Part shown: positions 34,617-43,633 of the stretch, piece by piece
How the letters are laid out: the number at the start of each line of letters is the position of its first letter
Numbering within the stretch: the first letter of the stretch is position 1
Assembly (NCBI RefSeq): GCF_015712165.1
Contig: NZ_JADPZX010000001.1
Span: forward strand, 4,295,001-4,359,000
Reading direction: 5' to 3'
DNA: 64,000 nt
Source of the DNA: Streptomyces spinoverrucosus
GTDB lineage: Bacteria > Actinomycetota > Actinomycetes > Streptomycetales > Streptomycetaceae
Position numbers and translations under genes: made by a program
Notes under the pieces: generated by a model
What the model saw: only the letters and a program-made list of their open reading frames with translations
Told to the model about the DNA's origin: nothing
Database searches by the model: none

Positions 34617-37600
34617 ATGTTTCACGTGAAACCCATCGATCCGCGCCTTCTGCGCTACGCCCGCGCCACCCGACTCTTCCTGGTGGCGGTCGTCGGTCTG
34701 GGTGCCATCGGCGCCGGGCTGGTCATCGCCCAGGCCATGCTCATTGCCGAGACGGTCGTCGGCGCGTTCCAGCACGGAATGACCGTCGTCGAACTCCGTG
34801 CTCCTCTCCTGCTGTTGGTGGCTGTGGCCTGCGGCCGGGCGCTGGTCTCCTGGCTCACCGAACTTGCCGCGCACCGAGCCGGCGCGGCGGTGAAGTCGGA
34901 GCTTCGGGGGCGGCTGCTGCAGCGATCAGCGGAGCTGGGCCCCGGGTGGCTGAGTGGGCAGCGCACCGGATCGCTGGTGGCCCTTGCCACGCGTGGAATC
35001 GACGCCCTCGACGACTACTTCTCGCGCTATCTGCCGCAGCTGGGCCTCGCGGTGGTCGTGCCGGTGGCCGTGCTGGCGCGGATCGTCACGGAGGACTGGG
35101 TCTCCGCCGCCATCATCGTCGGCACCCTGCCGCTCATCCCGATCTTCATGGTGCTGATCGGCTGGGCCACCCAGTCCCGGATGGACCGTCAGTGGCGGCT
35201 GCTCTCCCGGCTGTCCGGGCACTTCCTGGACGTGGTCGCAGGGCTGCCGACCCTCAAGGTGTTCGGACGGGCCAAGGCGCAGGCCGAGTCGATCAAGCGG
35301 ATCACCGGCGAGTACCGGCAGGCGACGATGCGGACGCTGCGGATCGCGTTCCTGTCGTCGTTCGCGCTGGAGTTGCTCGCCACGATCTCGGTCGCGCTGG
35401 TCGCCGTGACGATCGGCATGCGGCTCGTGCACGGTGAGATGGACCTCTACATCGGCCTGGTCATCCTGATCCTCGCGCCCGAGGCGTATCTTCCGCTGCG
35501 GCAGGTGGGCGCGCAGTACCACGCGGCGGCCGAGGGACTGTCCGCGGCCGGGGAGATCTTCTCGGTTCTGGAGACGCCCGTGCCGGCGTCGGGGACCCGC
35601 ACCCCGCCCGCGGGTGCGCTGTCCTTCGAGGGCGTGACCGTCCGGTACCCGGGGCGGACCACGGACGCCGTGTCCGACGTGACCTTCGCCGTCGGGCCCG
35701 GGGAGACGGTCGCGCTCGTCGGGCCGAGCGGTGTGGGCAAGTCGACGCTGCTGAACGCGCTGTTGGGGTTCGTGCAGCCGACCGAGGGGCGGGTGCGGAT
35801 CGGGGGAGTGGATCTCACCGACGTCGATCTGGAGCAGTGGCGGGCGCGGATCGCCTGGGTGCCGCAGCGGCCGCACCTGTACGCCGCGACGATCGCCGAG
35901 AACGTACGGCTGGCCCGCCCCGAGGCGGACGACGCGGCCGTACGGCGGGCATTGGCGGACGCGGGAGCGCTCGCGTTCGTGGACGCCCTTCCGCGCGGTG
36001 TCGACACCGTGCTCGGCGAGGACGGCGCCGGACTGTCCGCGGGCCAGCGGCAGCGCCTCGCGTTGGCCCGGGCCTTCCTCGCGGACCGGCCCGTGCTCCT
36101 GCTCGACGAGCCGACGGCCGCGCTCGACGGGGAGACCGAGGCCGAAGTCGTCGCCGCGGTACGGCGGTTGGCGGCCGGCCGGGCCGTGCTGCTGGTCGTG
36201 CACCGGCCGGCGCTGCTGGGTGTGGCCGACCGGGTGGTGCGGCTGGACGAGGCGGAACGGGTGGTGCTGCTGGACGAGGCGGAACGGCCGCCGTGGCGGG
36301 ACGCCGCCGTCTCCCCCGCCCGTGTGGCCACCGGGACGTCGTCGGCGGCCACGCGGCCGACCGAGGCTTCCGAGATCCTCAGGGAGGCGCACGAGGCCGC
36401 CGGCGCGGCACGCGGCGGTGGTGGCGTCCTCGCCCGCGTCCGCGCCATGTCCGGTGCCCGGCGCGGACGGCTGGGCCTGGCCCTGTTGCTCGCGAGCCTC
36501 GCCCTCGGCAGCGCCGTCGGACTCATGGCCACCTCCGGCTGGCTCATCTCCCGGGCCTCGCAGCAGCCACCGGTGCTGTATCTGATGGTGGCCGTGACCG
36601 CCACGCGCGCCTTCGGGATCGGGCGGGCCGTGTTCCGGTACGCCGAGCGGCTCGTGTCCCACGACGCGGTGCTGCGGATGCTGGCCGACACGCGGGTGGC
36701 CGTCTACCGCCGACTGGAACGGCTGGCGCCCGCCGGGCTGCGCCAGTCCCGCCGGGGCGACCTGCTCTCGCGGCTCGTCGCCGATGTGGACGCCCTGCAG
36801 GACTACTGGCTCAGGTGGCTGCTGCCCGCCGGTGCCGCGGTCGCCGTCTCCATGGCCGCCGTCGGCTTCACCGGCTGGCTGCTGCCCGAGGCCGGCGCGG
36901 TGCTCGCCGTCGGACTGCTCGCCGCCGGCGCCGGCGTCCCGCTGGTCACCGCCGCCGTGGCGCGGCGCGCGGAACGCAGGCTCGCCCCCGCCCGCGGGGT
37001 ACTCGCCACGCGCGTGGCCGACCTGCTCACCGGCACCGCCGAACTCACCGTCGCCGGCGCCCTGTCCGCACGTACCGCCGAGACCCGGCAGGCCGACACC
37101 GCACTCACCCGGATCGCCTCGCGCGCCGCCACCGCCACCGCGATCGGCGACGGGCTCACCGCGCTGATCTCCGGCCTGACGGTCACAGCCGCTGCGCTCG
37201 TGGGCGCCCAGGCGGTCGCCGACGGACGGCTGAACGGCGTGGCCATGGCAGTCGTCGTACTCACCCCGCTGGCCGCCTTCGAGGCCGTGCTCGGGATGCC
37301 GCTCGCCGTGCAGTTCCGGCAGCGGGTGCGCAAGAGCGCCGAGCGGGTGTACGAGGTGCTGGACGCCCCCGAGCCCGTACGGGAACCCGAGCGGCCGCGG
37401 CAGGCGCCCGCGTCGCCGTTCCCGGTCGCTGTCAAGGGCCTGACGGCCCGGCACGCCGGGCAGGACCGGGACGCGCTCACCAGGCTCGACCTGACGCTCG
37501 ACAAGGGGCGCCGGATCGCTGTGGTCGGTCCGTCCGGCTCCGGCAAGACGACGCTCGCGCAGGTGCTGCTGCGCTTCCTGGACGCGGACACCGGCTCGTA

Positions 37601-38168
37601 CACGCTGGGCGGCGTGGACGCGCACGCCCTGGACGGTGACGACGTACGGCGGCTGGTCGGGCTGTGTGCGCAGGACGCGCACCTCTTCGACACGTCCGTG
37701 CGCGAGAACCTGCTGCTCGCCAGGAGGGACGCCACCGAGGACGAACTGCGCGACGCCCTGCGGCGCGCCCGGCTGCTCGACTGGGCCGACGGCCTGCCCG
37801 AGGGGCTCGACACGCTGGTCGGCGAGCACGGGGCACGGCTGTCCGGTGGGCAGCGGCAACGGCTGGCGCTCGCCCGCGCGCTGCTGGCCGACTTTCCCGT
37901 CCTCGTCCTCGACGAGCCCGCCGAGCACCTCGACCTGCCGACGGCCGACGCGCTCACCGCGGACCTGCTGGCCGCGACCGAGGGCCGTACGACCCTGCTC
38001 ATCACGCACCGGCTGGCCGGACTGGAGGCCGTGGACGAGGTGGTCGTGCTGGACGGGGGACGTGTGGTGCAGCGCGGGCCGTTCGCGGAGCTGGCCGCGG
38101 TGGAGGGGCCGTTGCGGGCCATGGCGGAGCGGGAGGCGGAGGCGGAGGTGCTGGTGGGGGCTACGTAG
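34617..38168 (+). CDS. cydDC: Fused heterodimeric ABC exporter CydDC
   Basis: This 1183-residue protein joins CydD and CydC, the exporter of reduced thiols (glutathione or cysteine type) needed to assemble cytochrome bd. Each half has a six-helix membrane domain and an ATPase. Walker A GPSGVGKST is near residue 370 and GPSGSGKTT near 970. The signature loops are LSAGQRQRLALARA and LSGGQRQRLALARA, each followed by VLLLDEPTA or VLVLDEPAE. The halves are linked near 560-600 by an Ala/Arg-rich stretch. The ATG and next codons M-F-H-V-K-P lie in a parS. Fusion of cydD and cydC is known in Streptomyces. Ends in a Glu-rich tail. Confidence 0.95.
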   Translation: MFHVKPIDPRLLRYARATRLFLVAVVGLGAIGAGLVIAQAMLIAETVVGAFQHGMTVVELRAPLLLLVAVACGRALVSWLTELAAHRAGAAVKSELRGRLLQRSAELGPGWLSGQRTGSLVALATRGIDALDDYFSRYLPQLGLAVVVPVAVLARIVTEDWVSAAIIVGTLPLIPIFMVLIGWATQSRMDRQWRLLSRLSGHFLDVVAGLPTLKVFGRAKAQAESIKRITGEYRQATMRTLRIAFLSSFALELLATISVALVAVTIGMRLVHGEMDLYIGLVILILAPEAYLPLRQVGAQYHAAAEGLSAAGEIFSVLETPVPASGTRTPPAGALSFEGVTVRYPGRTTDAVSDVTFAVGPGETVALVGPSGVGKSTLLNALLGFVQPTEGRVRIGGVDLTDVDLEQWRARIAWVPQRPHLYAATIAENVRLARPEADDAAVRRALADAGALAFVDALPRGVDTVLGEDGAGLSAGQRQRLALARAFLADRPVLLLDEPTAALDGETEAEVVAAVRRLAAGRAVLLVVHRPALLGVADRVVRLDEAERVVLLDEAERPPWRDAAVSPARVATGTSSAATRPTEASEILREAHEAAGAARGGGGVLARVRAMSGARRGRLGLALLLASLALGSAVGLMATSGWLISRASQQPPVLYLMVAVTATRAFGIGRAVFRYAERLVSHDAVLRMLADTRVAVYRRLERLAPAGLRQSRRGDLLSRLVADVDALQDYWLRWLLPAGAAVAVSMAAVGFTGWLLPEAGAVLAVGLLAAGAGVPLVTAAVARRAERRLAPARGVLATRVADLLTGTAELTVAGALSARTAETRQADTALTRIASRAATATAIGDGLTALISGLTVTAAALVGAQAVADGRLNGVAMAVVVLTPLAAFEAVLGMPLAVQFRQRVRKSAERVYEVLDAPEPVREPERPRQAPASPFPVAVKGLTARHAGQDRDALTRLDLTLDKGRRIAVVGPSGSGKTTLAQVLLRFLDADTGSYTLGGVDAHALDGDDVRRLVGLCAQDAHLFDTSVRENLLLARRDATEDELRDALRRARLLDWADGLPEGLDTLVGEHGARLSGGQRQRLALARALLADFPVLVLDEPAEHLDLPTADALTADLLAATEGRTTLLITHRLAGLEAVDEVVVLDGGRVVQRGPFAELAAVEGPLRAMAEREAEAEVLVGAT
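34619..34632. other. parS overlapping the cydDC start codon
   Basis: A perfect GTTTCACGTGAAAC whose first base is the G of the ATG (34617-34619). ParB bound here would cover the translation start region of cydDC DNA. Confidence 0.9.
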
Positions 38169-38478
38169 CCGGTGCCGTGGGAGTTGGGCAGCCGGGTTGG
38201 GGGTGTGAGGTAGCTGGGTCCGGGCGGCGTGAGGTAGCCGGATCCGGGTGGCGTGAGGTAGCTGGGTCGGGGTGGCGTGAGGTAGCTGGGTCCGAGTGGC
38301 GTTCGGTTCCGTGACAAGTCGGGCCCAGTGACTACGACCCGGGCATGGCGACGGGCCGTCAGGCTGCCCGGCAGCGCCCCCTGTTCGGCCGTAGCGCTCT
38401 GCTCCATCCGTGCGTGACGTCCCCCGTGCGCACGACTCCGACAGGACCGCGGGCGGCGCGCGGGCCAGGATCGCTGAC
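38169..38478. repeat. Gap with four 24-bp tandem repeats
   Basis: Four units of exactly 24 bases (38205-38228, 38229-38252, 38253-38276, 38277-38300) share GTGAGGTAGCTGGGTCCGGG with a few changes. Some further, weaker units lead in. The remaining gap to the M23 gene shows no credible gene. Confidence 0.9.
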
Positions 38479-39537
38479 ATGCGCTCATCCCGCCGCCCCC
38501 GCTGGCTCCTCCCGGTGCTGCTGTGCGCGCTCGCCGTGCTGTTGGCCCGGCCCGTCGAGACGCCCGAGAGGAGCCCGGCCCGGGGTGGCGCCGATCCCGA
38601 TGTCGGCGCCGAGGTGGCGCGGCTGTACGAGGACGCGGCCGCGGCGACGCGGCAGTACGAGGAGGGCCGCCACGCGGCCGAGGCCCAGCGGAGGCGCGCC
38701 GGTCGGCTGGAGGAGCTCCTCGACCGCGAACGGCGGCAACTCGCCGCCCTGCGCGAGGACCTGGGCCGGATCGCGCGCGCCCAGTACCGCAGCGGTGGGG
38801 ACGTCCCCCTCGCCGCGCGCATGCTCCTCGCGCACAGGCCCGAGGAACTGCTGCGCCGGCAGCACGCGGTGTCGAAGGCAGACCTCGCCGTCACCGACGC
38901 GATCACCAAGAGCCGTCGCGCGGAGGCCAGGCTCGCTGCGGACGAGCGGAAGGCGGCGGCGGAGTGGAAGGCGTTGGAGCGGCGGAACGCCAAGCTCGTG
39001 GCGCTGAAGCAGAACATCCAGCGCAAACTCGAGGAGGCCCGCGAGAGGTTGCAGGGGGAGGCCGACTCCTCCGCCGCGTCGGGCACCTGCCCGGGCGCTG
39101 TCCGGCTCCACCAGCCGGACACTTCCTTCACACGCGCGTGGGTGGCGCCGCTGGGGACGTACCAGCTGTCCGCGCGGTTCGGCAGCGGTGGGGCGAGGTG
39201 GGCGAACCGGCACACCGGGCAGGACTTCGCGGTGCCGATCGGCACGCCGGTGCGGGCCGTCGGCGGGGGCCGGGTCGTGAAGGTGTCCTGCGGCGGAGCC
39301 TTCGGCATCCAGATCGTGATCGCGCACCCCGGCGGCTACTACACGCAGTACGCCCACCTCGCCTCGGTCGCCGTCGACCAGGGGGATCACGTGGTGCCGG
39401 GGCAGTGGATCGGTCAGTCCGGCACGACCGGCAACTCGACCGGCCCGCACCTGCACTTCGAGGTACGGATCACTCCGGAACTGGGGTCGGGGCTGGATCC
39501 GGTGCCGTGGCTGGCGGCCCGAGGCGTCCACCTCTGA
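38479..39537 (+). CDS. Secreted M23 (LytM-type) peptidase with coiled coil
   Basis: The product is about 352 residues. A basic N-terminus and hydrophobic segment (RWLLPVLLCALAVLLARPV) act as signal or anchor. Residues 50-200 form a coiled coil (ARLYEDAAAATRQYEEGRHAAEAQRRRAGRLEELL...ERLQGEA). The C-terminal peptidase has HTGQDFAVPIGTPVRAV and GNSTGPHLHFEVRI, so the metal ligands H-x3-D and H-x-H are intact. It likely cleaves peptidoglycan cross-bridges. Such coiled-coil M23 proteins resemble EnvC or NlpD, which may act as amidase activators rather than hydrolases; here the ligands suggest a real peptidase. Start ATG 38479. Confidence 0.88.
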   Translation: MRSSRRPRWLLPVLLCALAVLLARPVETPERSPARGGADPDVGAEVARLYEDAAAATRQYEEGRHAAEAQRRRAGRLEELLDRERRQLAALREDLGRIARAQYRSGGDVPLAARMLLAHRPEELLRRQHAVSKADLAVTDAITKSRRAEARLAADERKAAAEWKALERRNAKLVALKQNIQRKLEEARERLQGEADSSAASGTCPGAVRLHQPDTSFTRAWVAPLGTYQLSARFGSGGARWANRHTGQDFAVPIGTPVRAVGGGRVVKVSCGGAFGIQIVIAHPGGYYTQYAHLASVAVDQGDHVVPGQWIGQSGTTGNSTGPHLHFEVRITPELGSGLDPVPWLAARGVHL

Positions 39538-39600
39538 CACCGATCGCCGACGGTGCGAAGGCGGGGACTTTGCCCCCTGACCCTGGCAGACGGCAGACGA

Positions 39601-40470
39601 TCAACCCCGCTCCGCCAGCATCCGCTCGATCACGATCGCCACCCCGTCGTCGTTGTTGGCGACCGTCCGGCCCGATGCCGCGGCGATCACGTCCGGGTGG
39701 GCGTTGCCCATGGCGTACGACTGGCCTGCCCAGGTGAGCATCTCGACGTCGTTGGGCATGTCACCGAAGGCGACGACCTCCTCGTGGGAGATTCCCCGCT
39801 CGGCGCAGCTCAGGGCGAGCGTGCTGGCCTTGGAGACGCCGGGACCGCTGATCTCCAGCAGGGCGCTGGGGCTGGAGCGGGTGACGTTGGCGCGCTCGCC
39901 GATGGCGAGGCGGGCCAGCGTGAGGAAGGCGTCCGGGTCGATCTCGGGGTGGTAGGCGAGGATCTTGAGCACGGGCTCGCCCGCGCCGGGCGCGTCCGGC
40001 GCCAGCAACTGCTCGGCCGGCGCGAGCGCGTCCGGGATCTCCATGTGCAGCTTCGGATAGTCCGGCTCCTGGTAGAAGCCGTACGTCTGCTCCACCGCGT
40101 ACACCGTGCCCGGCGCCGCTTCCCGCAGCAGTCGTACGGCGTCCAGCGCGTTCTTCCGCGCCAGCTCCCGCACCTTCACGAACCGGTGGGCGCCGGGACC
40201 GCCGTGCAGGTCGACCACGGCGGCGCCGTTGCCGCAGATCGCGAGGCCGTGACCGTGGACGTGGTCGCTGACGACGTCCATCCAGCGGGCCGGGCGGCCG
40301 GTGACGAAGAAGACCTCGATGCCCGCCTCCTCGGCGGCCGCGAGGGCGGCGATCGTGCGGGGGGACACCGACTTGTCGTCGCGGAGCAGCGTGCCGTCGA
40401 GGTCGGTGGCGATCAGCCGGGGCGGAACTGCGGCGGCCGGGGTCTCGGGCTGTCGAGTCGCTGAGGTCAC
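39601..40470 (-). CDS. HAD-superfamily sugar-phosphatase (Cof/YidA type)
   Basis: The product is about 289 residues from GTG 40470. Motif I is [18 protein letters not shown] (D-x-D-G-T), motif [13 protein letters not shown], and the last motif [30 protein letters not shown]. This layout with a C2-type cap is the Cof/YidA branch of HAD hydrolases, which dephosphorylate sugar phosphates or cofactors. An in-frame ATG at 40488 is another start. A close paralogue lies at 50776-51594. Substrate unknown. Confidence 0.88.
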   Translation of the reverse strand: MTSATRQPETPAAAVPPRLIATDLDGTLLRDDKSVSPRTIAALAAAEEAGIEVFFVTGRPARWMDVVSDHVHGHGLAICGNGAAVVDLHGGPGAHRFVKVRELARKNALDAVRLLREAAPGTVYAVEQTYGFYQEPDYPKLHMEIPDALAPAEQLLAPDAPGAGEPVLKILAYHPEIDPDAFLTLARLAIGERANVTRSSPSALLEISGPGVSKASTLALSCAERGISHEEVVAFGDMPNDVEMLTWAGQSYAMGNAHPDVIAAASGRTVANNDDGVAIVIERMLAERG

Positions 40471-40588
40471 CGGGCCATTCTCGCGCATCCGCCTGCACGG
40501 GCGTGCGGGAGTCCGCACAGGTGAGTGGATACGGCCCCCACCTGTGCTGTTGCGCCCAGTGAGCCGGTTCCGGGCAGGCGGGCTCGGC

Positions 40589-41491
40589 TCAGCCCAGCTG
40601 CGCCGGCGCCTCCATCGCTATCTGCTCGAAGACCTTCTCCTCCGCGGCGAAGTCCGAGTCGGGGATGGGCCAGTGGATCACGATCTCGGTGAAGCCGAGC
40701 TCCTGGTGCCGCCCCGCGAAGTCCACGAACGCGTCGAGGGACTCCAGTGGCCGGTTGCGGTCCGGGGTGAACCCGGTGAGGAGGACCTTGTCCATGCCGG
40801 TGGTGTCGCGGCCGATCGCGGCGCAGGCGTCGGCGAACCTTTCGGTCTGCCGGCGAATGGCCTGAACCGACTGCTCGGGCGTGCCGTCCTCGTACAGCTT
40901 GGGGTCGCCGGTGGTCACCCAGGCCTGCCCGTGGCGGGCGGCGAGCTTCAGCCCGCGCGGGCCGGTGGCGGCCACCGCGAACGGCAGTCGGGGGCGCTGC
41001 ACACAGCCGGGGATGTTGCGCGCCTCGTGTGCCGCGTAGTAGTCGCCCTTGTACGACACCGCGTCCTCGGTGAGCAGCCGGTCCAGCAGCGGCACGAACT
41101 CGGCGAACCGGTCGGCACGCTCCTTCGGGGTCCAGGCCTCCTGCCCCAGGGCGGTGGCGTCGAAGCCGGTGCCGCCCGCGCCGATACCGAGCGTGATCCG
41201 GCCGCCGGAGATGTCGTCGAGCGAGATCAGTTCCTTGGCGAGGGTGACCGGGTGCCGAAAGTTCGGCGAGGTGACCAGGGTGCCCAGTCGCATCCGGTCG
41301 GTGACCGCCGCGGCGGCGGTCAGTGTCGGTACGGCACCGAACCACGGGCCGTCCCGGAAGCTGCGCCAGGACAGATGGTCGTAGGTGTACGCGGTGTGGA
41401 AGTCGAGCTGCTCCGCGCGCTGCCAGGCCGAACGGCCGCCGTCGTGCCAACGGCGGTACGGGAGGATCACAGTGCTCAGACGCAGACTCAT
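40589..41491 (-). CDS. LLM-class (F420/flavin-dependent) oxidoreductase
   Basis: This 300-residue TIM-barrel protein is of the luciferase-like monooxygenase superfamily. It starts [87 protein letters not shown], the typical F420-dependent pattern (T-x-x-R-L-G-T-x-V). [12 protein letters not shown] and the C-terminal [13 protein letters not shown] follow. Streptomyces make F420, so an F420H2-dependent reductase is likely, but flavin cannot be excluded. Substrate unknown. A perfect parS lies 27 bases upstream of the start. Confidence 0.88.
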   Translation of the reverse strand: MSLRLSTVILPYRRWHDGGRSAWQRAEQLDFHTAYTYDHLSWRSFRDGPWFGAVPTLTAAAAVTDRMRLGTLVTSPNFRHPVTLAKELISLDDISGGRITLGIGAGGTGFDATALGQEAWTPKERADRFAEFVPLLDRLLTEDAVSYKGDYYAAHEARNIPGCVQRPRLPFAVAATGPRGLKLAARHGQAWVTTGDPKLYEDGTPEQSVQAIRRQTERFADACAAIGRDTTGMDKVLLTGFTPDRNRPLESLDAFVDFAGRHQELGFTEIVIHWPIPDSDFAAEEKVFEQIAMEAPAQLG

Positions 41492-41517
41492 GGATCCGAG
41501 CCTAAGCGGCGCCCGGT

Positions 41518-41531
41518 GTTTCACGTGAAAC
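41518..41531. other. parS (ParB-binding site)
   Basis: A perfect GTTTCACGTGAAAC between the LLM gene and the adjacent hypothetical gene on the same strand. Confidence 0.9.
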
Positions 41532-41533
41532 AG

Positions 41534-41995
41534 TCACCGTACGTGGCGACTCAGCCACGGCGTCAGCGTGATCATCGGGATGAACTCCTTGTGCGTACGG
41601 TCTCCCGGCAGTGGCACGACCAGGTGGTGCGCGTGCAGGAAGCTACGGGCGGCCGTGACATGGGCGAGGCCGTCGAAGACGGCGCGCAGGAAGTCGGGTA
41701 CGTCGTCGCGCCGGATGTCGGGGCATTCGACGTCCTCGACGGTGATCAGGGCGTCGTCGTCCGGGTAAAGCCGCACGCTCACCCTGGGCACCCCGCCGAA
41801 GTCGACGAACGCCTCGTGCGGCAGCGAACCGTCCGGGTCGGTGGTGACGCCGACGCCCGCGGCGGTGCGGCGGGAGGTCTGGTCGGCGCCGATGTCGTGC
41901 GTGACCTCGATCTCCCGGTTGTACTCCGTGGCCAGGGCACGGAGGGCGACGACGGCGGCCTCGGTGGTGGGCAGACGGTCCATACGGTGGTCCAT
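41534..41995 (-). CDS. Hypothetical conserved protein
   Basis: This protein of about 153 residues has no clear membrane segment. It starts near [53 protein letters not shown] and ends [19 protein letters not shown]. Two other ATGs are possible (42007, 41983). The regular mix of short strands and helices and the lack of catalytic-looking motifs suggest a small globular fold. I do not recognise a family with confidence. The stop is 3 bases from the parS; the kptA stop is 28 bases from its start. Confidence 0.7.
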   Translation of the reverse strand: MDHRMDRLPTTEAAVVALRALATEYNREIEVTHDIGADQTSRRTAAGVGVTTDPDGSLPHEAFVDFGGVPRVSVRLYPDDDALITVEDVECPDIRRDDVPDFLRAVFDGLAHVTAARSFLHAHHLVVPLPGDRTHKEFIPMITLTPWLSRHVR

Positions 41996-42022
41996 ACCAG
42001 GGATCATGCAAGGTCAATGCCG

Positions 42023-42562
42023 CTAGGGGAAGCGCAGGTACCGGGGTGGTACGGCCTTTGTCAGCCACACCCCGTTCGCGCTCACCTGGAACACATGGCC
42101 GTCGCGGTGCATCGCACCCGCGTCCACCGCCAGCACCACGGGGCGGCCCCGGCGGGCGCCGACCCGGGTCGCGGTCTCGCGGTCGCCCGAGAGGTGCACG
42201 TCGTGGCGGTTCATGGGCCTGAGCCCTTCGGCGCGTATCGCGTCCAGGTGGCCGGCGACGGTGCCGTGGTAGAGGTACGGCGGCGGGGGCGCCTGGGGCA
42301 GTCCCAGGTCGACGTCGATGCTGTGGCCCTGGCTGGCGCGGATCCGGGTGCCCTCGATCGCGAAGCGTTTCTTGTCGTTCGTCGCGACCACGCGGTCCAG
42401 CTCCTCGCGGGTGAACCGGAACCCGTGCGCGGCCGCGGCCGCGATCAGCGCGTCGATCTCGACCCAGCCGCCCTCGTCGAGCGTGAGCCCGATCCTCTCG
42501 GGCTGGTGGCGCAAGTGCTTCGAGAGATACTTCGACACCTTCACGACGCGTCTTTCGTCCAT
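42023..42562 (-). CDS. kptA: RNA 2'-phosphotransferase Tpt1/KptA
   Basis: This 179-residue protein starts [40 protein letters not shown]. It has the Tpt1 elements [26 protein letters not shown] and [26 protein letters not shown], in which the conserved Arg/His residues bind the RNA 2'-phosphate and NAD+. In eukaryotes the enzyme removes the splice-junction 2'-phosphate of tRNA; in bacteria its natural substrate is unclear. Length is normal. It lies 122 bases downstream of the merR gene on the same strand, with DnaA boxes in the gap between them. Confidence 0.93.
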   Translation of the reverse strand: MDERRVVKVSKYLSKHLRHQPERIGLTLDEGGWVEIDALIAAAAAHGFRFTREELDRVVATNDKKRFAIEGTRIRASQGHSIDVDLGLPQAPPPPYLYHGTVAGHLDAIRAEGLRPMNRHDVHLSGDRETATRVGARRGRPVVLAVDAGAMHRDGHVFQVSANGVWLTKAVPPRYLRFP

Positions 42563-42617
42563 GCCCTCAGCGTGCGGCAGAGACGTGGATCACGCACTTG
42601 ATTTTGCTCCGGAGGTT

Positions 42618-42671
42618 TGATCCACAACTAACTGTAGTTATCCACAGGGGAATTGCCGAAGCTGTGGACAA
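42618..42671. other. DnaA boxes between kptA and merR
   Basis: TTATCCACA at 42638-42646 and, on the minus strand, TTGTCCACA at 42663-42671 match the consensus exactly; TGATCCACA at 42618 differs at one position. The gap is only 122 bases (42563-42684). Confidence 0.7.
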
Positions 42672-42684
42672 CCACTCCGCAATC

Positions 42685-43620
42685 TCAGCCTTGTTCGTCA
42701 ACATATGAGGAATTTGTCCCGTTTGATGTCAGTCGGTCCAAGGCCCGCGCCCGTACCTCCCGTTCAGCGGCGAGCGCGACAAATGTCCCGGCCTGCTGCA
42801 CACCAACCAGTTCCTCCACGGCCCGCATCGTGTCCGCCGGTATCCGGACCAGTCGTGTCCCGTCCGCCGTCTCCCCCGCCCCGCCCCCACCCAGATGCCG
42901 GCGCAGCTCCTGGGACGCCAACACCCGCATCGCGCGGCCGAGTTCAGCGTCCACCGTCTGACGGGCAAGGGGACGCAGCCGTCGTACGAGACAGGCCGCT
43001 TCTGCCGCGTCCGCGTCCGTCGGGCGATGTGGTCCGTCGAGGTAACGGGCGAAGACATGCTCGGTGGTGAACTCCAGGAAGCGGGAGGCGATGTGCTCGA
43101 CCTGTGCCCTCAACTCCCGCAGATGATCGGAGATCGCGGACAGCGGCACGCCGGCCGCGTGCAACTCCACCGCCACGGCCAGCTCTTGAGGGCTCGGTAC
43201 GACGAACACGTCCCCGTCGCCCGGCACCGGCTCCAGTACCCCGAGCTCGACGGCCTGGGCGATCGCCGCGTCGTCGGGGGTGCCGCCGAAGCGGTCGATC
43301 AGTTCGGCGCGGGTGATCCGGGACGGCTCCTCATCGGTCCAGGGGCCGTCCACCTCGGCGACCAGGCCCAGGACCCCGCCGAGGCCGCGGCCGGTGTCGT
43401 GGGCCTCCAGCAGCTCCTTGATCGAGGCCAGGGTGTAGCCCCGGTCCAGGAGGTCGGCGATCTGACGAAGCCGGGTGACGTGCGTCCCCGTGTAGGCGTT
43501 GGCACGGCCACGCCGTTCGGGGCGGGGCAGGACGCCGCGGTCCTGGTAGGCGCGGATCGTGCGGACGGTGGTGCCGGTGATGTGGGCGAGGTCCTCGATG
43601 CGGTACGTCGGCTCGCTCAT
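42685..43620 (-). CDS. MerR-family transcriptional regulator
   Basis: The product is 311 residues. The N-terminal winged helix is YRIEDLAHITGTTVRTIRAYQDRGVLPRPERRGRANAYTGTHVTRLRQIADLLDRGYTLASIKELLEAH, a classical MerR domain. The long C-terminal region lacks the Cys pattern of metal sensors, so a small-molecule or stress sensor is more likely. It lies 13 bases downstream of the EphD-like gene's stop on the same strand. Start ATG 43620. Targets unknown. Confidence 0.9.
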   Translation of the reverse strand: MSEPTYRIEDLAHITGTTVRTIRAYQDRGVLPRPERRGRANAYTGTHVTRLRQIADLLDRGYTLASIKELLEAHDTGRGLGGVLGLVAEVDGPWTDEEPSRITRAELIDRFGGTPDDAAIAQAVELGVLEPVPGDGDVFVVPSPQELAVAVELHAAGVPLSAISDHLRELRAQVEHIASRFLEFTTEHVFARYLDGPHRPTDADAAEAACLVRRLRPLARQTVDAELGRAMRVLASQELRRHLGGGGAGETADGTRLVRIPADTMRAVEELVGVQQAGTFVALAAEREVRARALDRLTSNGTNSSYVDEQG

Positions 43621-43633
43621 GCGCGTGCCTCGC

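Noticed and set aside
38205..38300. CRISPR array
   Set aside because: The four 24-base units abut without spacers, so this is a tandem minisatellite.
34926..39308. 1460-codon open frame on the minus strand across cydDC and the M23 gene
   Set aside because: It is a GC-bias shadow: the plus strand carries clear ABC and peptidase motifs, and the minus frame has Arg/Pro/Gly-rich composition with no known motif.
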